Shown: in pieces, positions 60,192 to 64,000 of the stretch
How positions within the stretch are numbered: the first letter of the stretch is position 1
How the letters are laid out: the number at the start of each line of letters is the position of its first letter
NCBI GenBank assembly: GCA_032622095.1
Contig: CP136066.1
Span: 131,469,917-131,533,916 of the forward strand
DNA length: 64,000 bases
Reading direction: 5' to 3'
Origin: Siphonodentalium dalli
Taxonomy: Eukaryota; Mollusca; Scaphopoda; Gadilida; Siphonodentaliidae
Translations under genes and position numbers: made by a program
Notes under the pieces: model-generated
The model's input: only the letters and a program-made list of their open reading frames with translations
Told to the model about the DNA's origin: nothing
Databases searched by the model: none

Positions 60192-60299
60192 CAGCACGTG
60201 CTTCTGCTTCATCGTCTTTCTTCAACAACAAATATCTCGGCGTCTCGGGACAAAATGGAATTACAGCCAATTGCAGGATACATGGTAATGCAGTGAGAC
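60192..60299 (-). CDS. SLC2A: SLC2A/GLUT sugar transporter, visible exon 1 (TM6 end, PETPRYLL motif)
   Basis: First visible exon of the transporter, 36 codons: GLTALPCILQLAVIPFCPET then PRYLLLKKDDEAEARA. GLUT1 has [30 protein letters not shown]. The PE(T/S)PR(Y/F)LL signature closes TM6 and opens the cytoplasmic helix domain and is a hallmark of SLC2A proteins. The acceptor is TATCACAG just above 60299 and the donor GTGAGG just below 60192. It begins in phase 1 (a G must come from the preceding exon) and ends one base into an alanine codon finished at 46459. The exon for TM4-TM6 that should precede it is not found between 60300 and 64000, so that intron is longer than 3.7 kb. Confidence 0.95.
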
Positions 60300-60479
60300 C
60301 TGTGATAGATTATGATTACAATGAAAAAAGCTTCTCCGTGTGATTTTTAATAAATAATGGATCCTGTTTTCATATTTAAATTAAACATATGTGTGAAGAG
60401 TATGCATTATACAAATTAAAGTGGAAAAATGAAGAAGAACAAGGGGTACGCATCTAAGACGCTTTTGTCGAGTTTTTTG

Positions 60480-61310
60480 GCAGTCGAACCAAACTTCTGC
60501 CAATAAGGTGAATAACTCCGGGGAAAAAAGTTGGACGGTGGTATATTATTGCAATAGACCTATATACCAAATATCAATTGAATCCGTTAATATTTCATTG
60601 AGTTATCGCACTAACGGTGATAAAATTGTGATTAAAATAGACAAACTAAGACCCATAACTCCGGGAAAAAAATTCTGACAAACCAGGTTTTCGAACTCGT
60701 CCGAGATATTGTTGCAATAGACTCATATACCAAATATTGTTTAAATCGGTTAATATTTCAATGAGTTATCGCGCTAACGGTGATAAAATTGCTAAAAAAA
60801 ATAGTCAAACTAAGACCCATAACTCCGCGAAAAAAATTCGGACAAACCTGATTTTCGAACTCGTCCGAGATATTGTTGCAGGAGACTCATATACCAAATA
60901 TTGTTGAAATCGGCTAATATTTCATCGAGTTATCGCGCTAACGGTGATAAATTTGCTAAAAAATAGACAAACTAAGACCCATAACTCCGGAAAAAAAATT
61001 CGGACAAACCTGGTTTTCGAACTCGTCCGAGATATTGTTGCAAGAGTCTCATATACCAAATATTGTTGAAATTGGTTAATATTTTCGTGAGTTATCGCGC
61101 TATCGGTGAAAAACTGAACTAAAAACCATCTAAAGATGGATAACTCTTGTAAAAAAGTTCGGACGTGACCCATTTTCTACAGGCAGTAAATAGTCATTGG
61201 GAGCAACTGTCATACCAAATATTTTTTTTAATCCGTTTATGTCCGCACACCCGCCGCCCGCCCGCCCGCCAACCGTCCCTCGTCAAACCATAATTCGAGT
61301 TTTTGAAAAA
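60480..61310. repeat. Tandem array of ~160-bp units (repeat family B), right copy
   Basis: Same unit, same tail and same orientation as 1-830. It begins with a degenerate unit near 60480 and ends 'CGTCCCTCGTCAAACCA' followed by a short hairpin ('CGAGTTTTTGAAAAACTCG') at about 61297-61315. That hairpin probably marks the element's end. Confidence 0.88.
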
Positions 61311-61663
61311 CTCGAATAAAAATCAATAACTATCATGGTGACTGTATTTTACCAAGGTAAACACATCCTTTAGTTTCAAATCATATTTCCAGCCTGCCAT
61401 GTACTACATGGCTCATTAAAGATTACAAGAGTCAGTAGTTTTCAAATTAACTTCAAAACAAATAGCTCTAAACTCAGCTCCCCTTCTAGAATAACCAATT
61501 CTTCTTTATCAAACGGTCCTTCATATGAAATTCAGATGTTGGCATGTCTACCATAATGTGTACATGTGTTGGTAGACAAATTATCGTATTAACATACCCA
61601 AGAAGAACTTTCTAAATTTGAAAAGCTTATGCTGCCAGGAAAAGAATTCAATACGTAGTAAGG

Positions 61664-61742
61664 TCAAATGGTCAATTGAAAGACTTTGTAAATCCCAGGA
61701 AATTTCCTTGGATTTACAAAGCCTTTCAATTGACTATTTGAA
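61664..61742. repeat. Near-perfect palindrome, ~38-bp arms, almost no loop
   Basis: 61664-61702 reads as the near-complement of 61704-61742, with mismatches at a few positions and 'AGGAAATTTCCT' at the centre. No related copy is seen elsewhere in the window. Confidence 0.88.
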
Positions 61743-62099
61743 CTCAACAAAGGTCAACAAAACTAAAATGTTAGTGTCAGAGACAAAGCATAGCTGTTGG
61801 AATCATAATTACCAACTGAGCCCATTAGCATACATATTTCAAACAATAGATATGCACTTGGGGTACCATTGATATCTACAAGTAAGTTATTTTGATTGAC
61901 AGCACTTGGTTATAAATTATCTGTAATATAGAGCGACAAAGGACTTGTTGGAATGTGTGCATGGAGAGAGTTAATTAGAGTATTGGACCAACTATCAGAT
62001 TCATACTTCACGGCTACACCATTTTCAATGTGTTCACAAAGATTGAGAATCTTGGTTTGAAATTAGTCAAGATATATACCACGAGACACCAGGGACATG

Positions 62100-62625
62100 G
62101 CTAGAAGGTCACCGTTGGGTCCACCTTGGAAATTACCTTTGCTAACCCCGATTTGAACAAATTTGAATCCCAAACTACACAAGGACCCTCCACTGCAAAT
62201 GTCAGAATAATCAGTTCCACAGATTATGGTTCAATGAGTTTCAATGATTTCATTGGACATATAAGTGATAATTCCTCATGCCCGCCCCTGTTTGTTCGGT
62301 CGAACCCAATTTTAACAAATATGTGCCATATGAACACAAGGACCTTCCATACAAAATAGCATCTAAATATGCCATATTGTTCTTGAGAAGAAGACGTTTT
62401 AAGAATTACTATAGGGGAAGTATGTGTTCCTGGCCCCGCCCATATTTGTCATGGCGCCATAATTTGTACAAATATCAGTGAATCCCTATCACGCGTCGTG
62501 CGCCAAATATGAGACGTCTGGTTTATCGGTTCGGGAAAACAAGATATTGACGGACAGATGGACAGATGCCGGACGATGAGTGATGACTATAGATCAACCA
62601 CGTTAAATAGATGAAGCAAGAAGGA
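62100..62625 (+). repeat. Element C-type tail fragment
   Basis: Contains the modules 'TTTGAACAAATTTGAATCCC', 'AGAAGACGTTTTAAGAATTA' and a short 'GACGGACAGATGGACAGATG' run, followed by 'GATGAGTGATGACTATAG'. These are the 3' modules of element C, diverged; the 5' two thirds are absent. Confidence 0.75.
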
Positions 62626-62869
62626 AACATTTATAACTTATATCGGATAACTGTTGATTTACATTGAGAAGCATCGCCATGATGTAGTCAGGGTTCCAGA
62701 CAATCCGCTAAACAACAAATTACAATTGCAGTAAATTCTAATTTTGATTCCTTATTGCTACATTTGAAGTTATTCGGATTATTTCGTTTTCTAACAAATA
62801 ATGGCATGCATATATGTGGATTTCAGACAAAGTGTTCAATATTTTCCTTTGTAGGAGATAGTTTACACA

Positions 62870-63121
62870 ATTCACCCTCCGGGTTAAATATTACCCAATA
62901 TACGATTACGGACTGAACACTTGAGACAATCTGTTCTCCCTTCAGTCGTATTAGAATGGAACAAACTACCAAAATACATAGTAAATCAAACCAATAATCC
63001 CGACTTGATAGGCAACCTTAGTAGGATGATAGACCCAATAGTAACCCCCCACCCTACTTTCACCATGGGAGAAGGAAAATCAATATGCAAAACATGTGTA
63101 GTGAACTCCGTACAGATATGA
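62870..63121 (+). pseudogene. C-terminal fragment of a CR1/jockey-type LINE
   Basis: The frame reads LPNIRLRTEHLRQSVLPSVV and then LEWNKLP, the signature that follows the reverse transcriptase in many CR1/L2/jockey-like LINEs (RARTEHLRNSF-P-TIREWN-LP). It continues to a TMGEGKSICKT-like stretch corresponding to the usual 'YGKRK' region. The upstream part is missing and a stop lies near 62885. It is on the opposite strand to the two larger LINEs. Confidence 0.75.
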
Positions 63122-63127
63122 TCCGGA

Positions 63128-63420
63128 ACTTTATCTATCACATAATTAGCCTCTAAACCCCGACTCATATTTTAGTAAGACACACGTGTATTGTTGGCAC
63201 ATGCAGTGACGTATGAATTTAGCGCATTGATATTGATCAATGTTATTATAATGTTAACTAGAATATAACTATGATATTCAATTTGTATTGGGTTATTTAT
63301 GTTGACTGTGAGATAAACATGGGTGATAAGGGTGGTTGAACGAATCGGTCAACATGAAGAAAAAAAAACACATTTAATTAAAATGGAACTATATTTTGTC
63401 TTGAAAGTGTTTTATTTCCT
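63128..63420 (+). repeat. Repeat family F, copy 2
   Basis: Matches 53737-54010, starting right after the LINE fragment. It includes 'CTGTGAGATAAACATGGGTG' and the tail 'AAAATGGAACTATATTTTG'. It may be the 3' untranslated region of that LINE family, although at 53.7 kb no coding fragment precedes it. Confidence 0.75.
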
Positions 63421-64000
63421 GTTTGGGTGTGATAAGGAAATCAATATTATGTTTAACCCAGCCGTTTCGAGTTCGTTTTCCCTTGCTAATATGTGATTAT
63501 GTGATAAATGGGATGTCAAATTCGTCGCAATTCTATACTAAATTTATTAAGCCTCGTCCACTAAATTCGATTTAGTTAATAAATATTGTTTATAATTATT
63601 AGAGATCTTATTAGAGATCCTTTATATCTGAAACTTCAAATTGTATCTGTAATTCAGTTGTTGAAGATGCCAACCATTATTTCTATGCACGTCCAGTTTT
63701 ATAGAAGAGAGGATTGAATGGCTTTTATCCACTCCACACGAAACATTTCCTTTACGGGGTACAAGGTATGCGCAACGCCCAAAATGCCATTCTTTTAAAT
63801 TAATCCAATAATACATATATAAAACAAAGGAACAACCCTAATCAAATCATGCAAGAAGAAGAACAAAATCTGTCTCATTATTGACTATCAACTTCATATT
63901 ATTCAACGACATCTGACAGTCCCATGCAGATACTCACACTCTGAAATCAGTACAGAAGGAATCGTATTCATTGGTGCATGGGAAATGTTCCTATTATTAT
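63421..64000. other. Unassigned sequence to the window end
   Basis: No exon of the transporter (TM1-TM5 would be expected further right) and no repeat recognised. Confidence 0.5.

Noticed and set aside
60300-64000. Upstream SLC2A exons (TM1-TM5)
   Set aside because: I looked on the minus strand for the GRR/RG.GAG/QLGI.IGIL-type motifs before an exon ending in phase 1 and found none; the next exon must be outside the window.

Overview
This is intron-rich animal DNA. The only host gene I can support is one split sugar-transporter gene of the SLC2A/GLUT family (class I-like), on the minus strand. Six exons are visible, at about 60.2, 46.4, 31.2, 12.1, 11.7 and 1.5 kb. All have GT/AG splice sites and compatible phases, and together they give 238 uninterrupted codons covering the end of TM6, the cytoplasmic helices and TM7-TM11. 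The gene runs off both ends: TM1-TM5 should lie to the right and TM12 with the PETKG region to the left. Introns are 0.3 to 19 kb. The repeat types (arrays of ~150-180 bp units with (GACA)n or (GGAC)n tails, and 3 kb elements ending in a 'GTCTCAGGTGAGCTAAAA' tail) are ones I associate with mollusc genomes. A marine mollusc is my best guess, but it is an inference.

Nearly everything else is transposon-derived. From left to right: a ~160-bp-unit array (1-830); a large nested inverted repeat (1.6-8.3 kb) holding a LINE 3' fragment and a 2.0-kb element 'A' with a TAAA target duplication; a weak hAT-like element (9.5-10.6 kb); three same-strand copies of a 3.1-3.6 kb element 'C' (14.0-17.1, 20.8-24.2, 27.1-30.8 kb); a foldback element made of CTGCAG-centred palindromes (17.15-18.14 kb); a dead LINE (31.3-37.1 kb) split by a second copy of element A; a complete 5.7-kb element with long terminal inverted repeats (39.25-44.97 kb); a LINE carrying a 2A-like DVETNPGP motif (48.0-50.5 kb); two TTAA-flanked piggyBac-like MITEs (50.8 and 57.9 kb); and further arrays and MITEs to the right end.

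The most interesting object is the 5,721-bp element at 39248-44968. It has a perfect 6-bp target duplication (ATTAGA), AG...CT termini, 1.5-1.8 kb inverted arms and two intact open reading frames, one with a C2H2 zinc finger and a long acidic linker. The ends fit Maverick/Polinton integration, yet the element has no polymerase, integrase, protease, ATPase or capsid gene. It looks like a young non-autonomous relative that still carries, or has captured, two unrecognised genes. No tRNA, rRNA or CRISPR features were seen.
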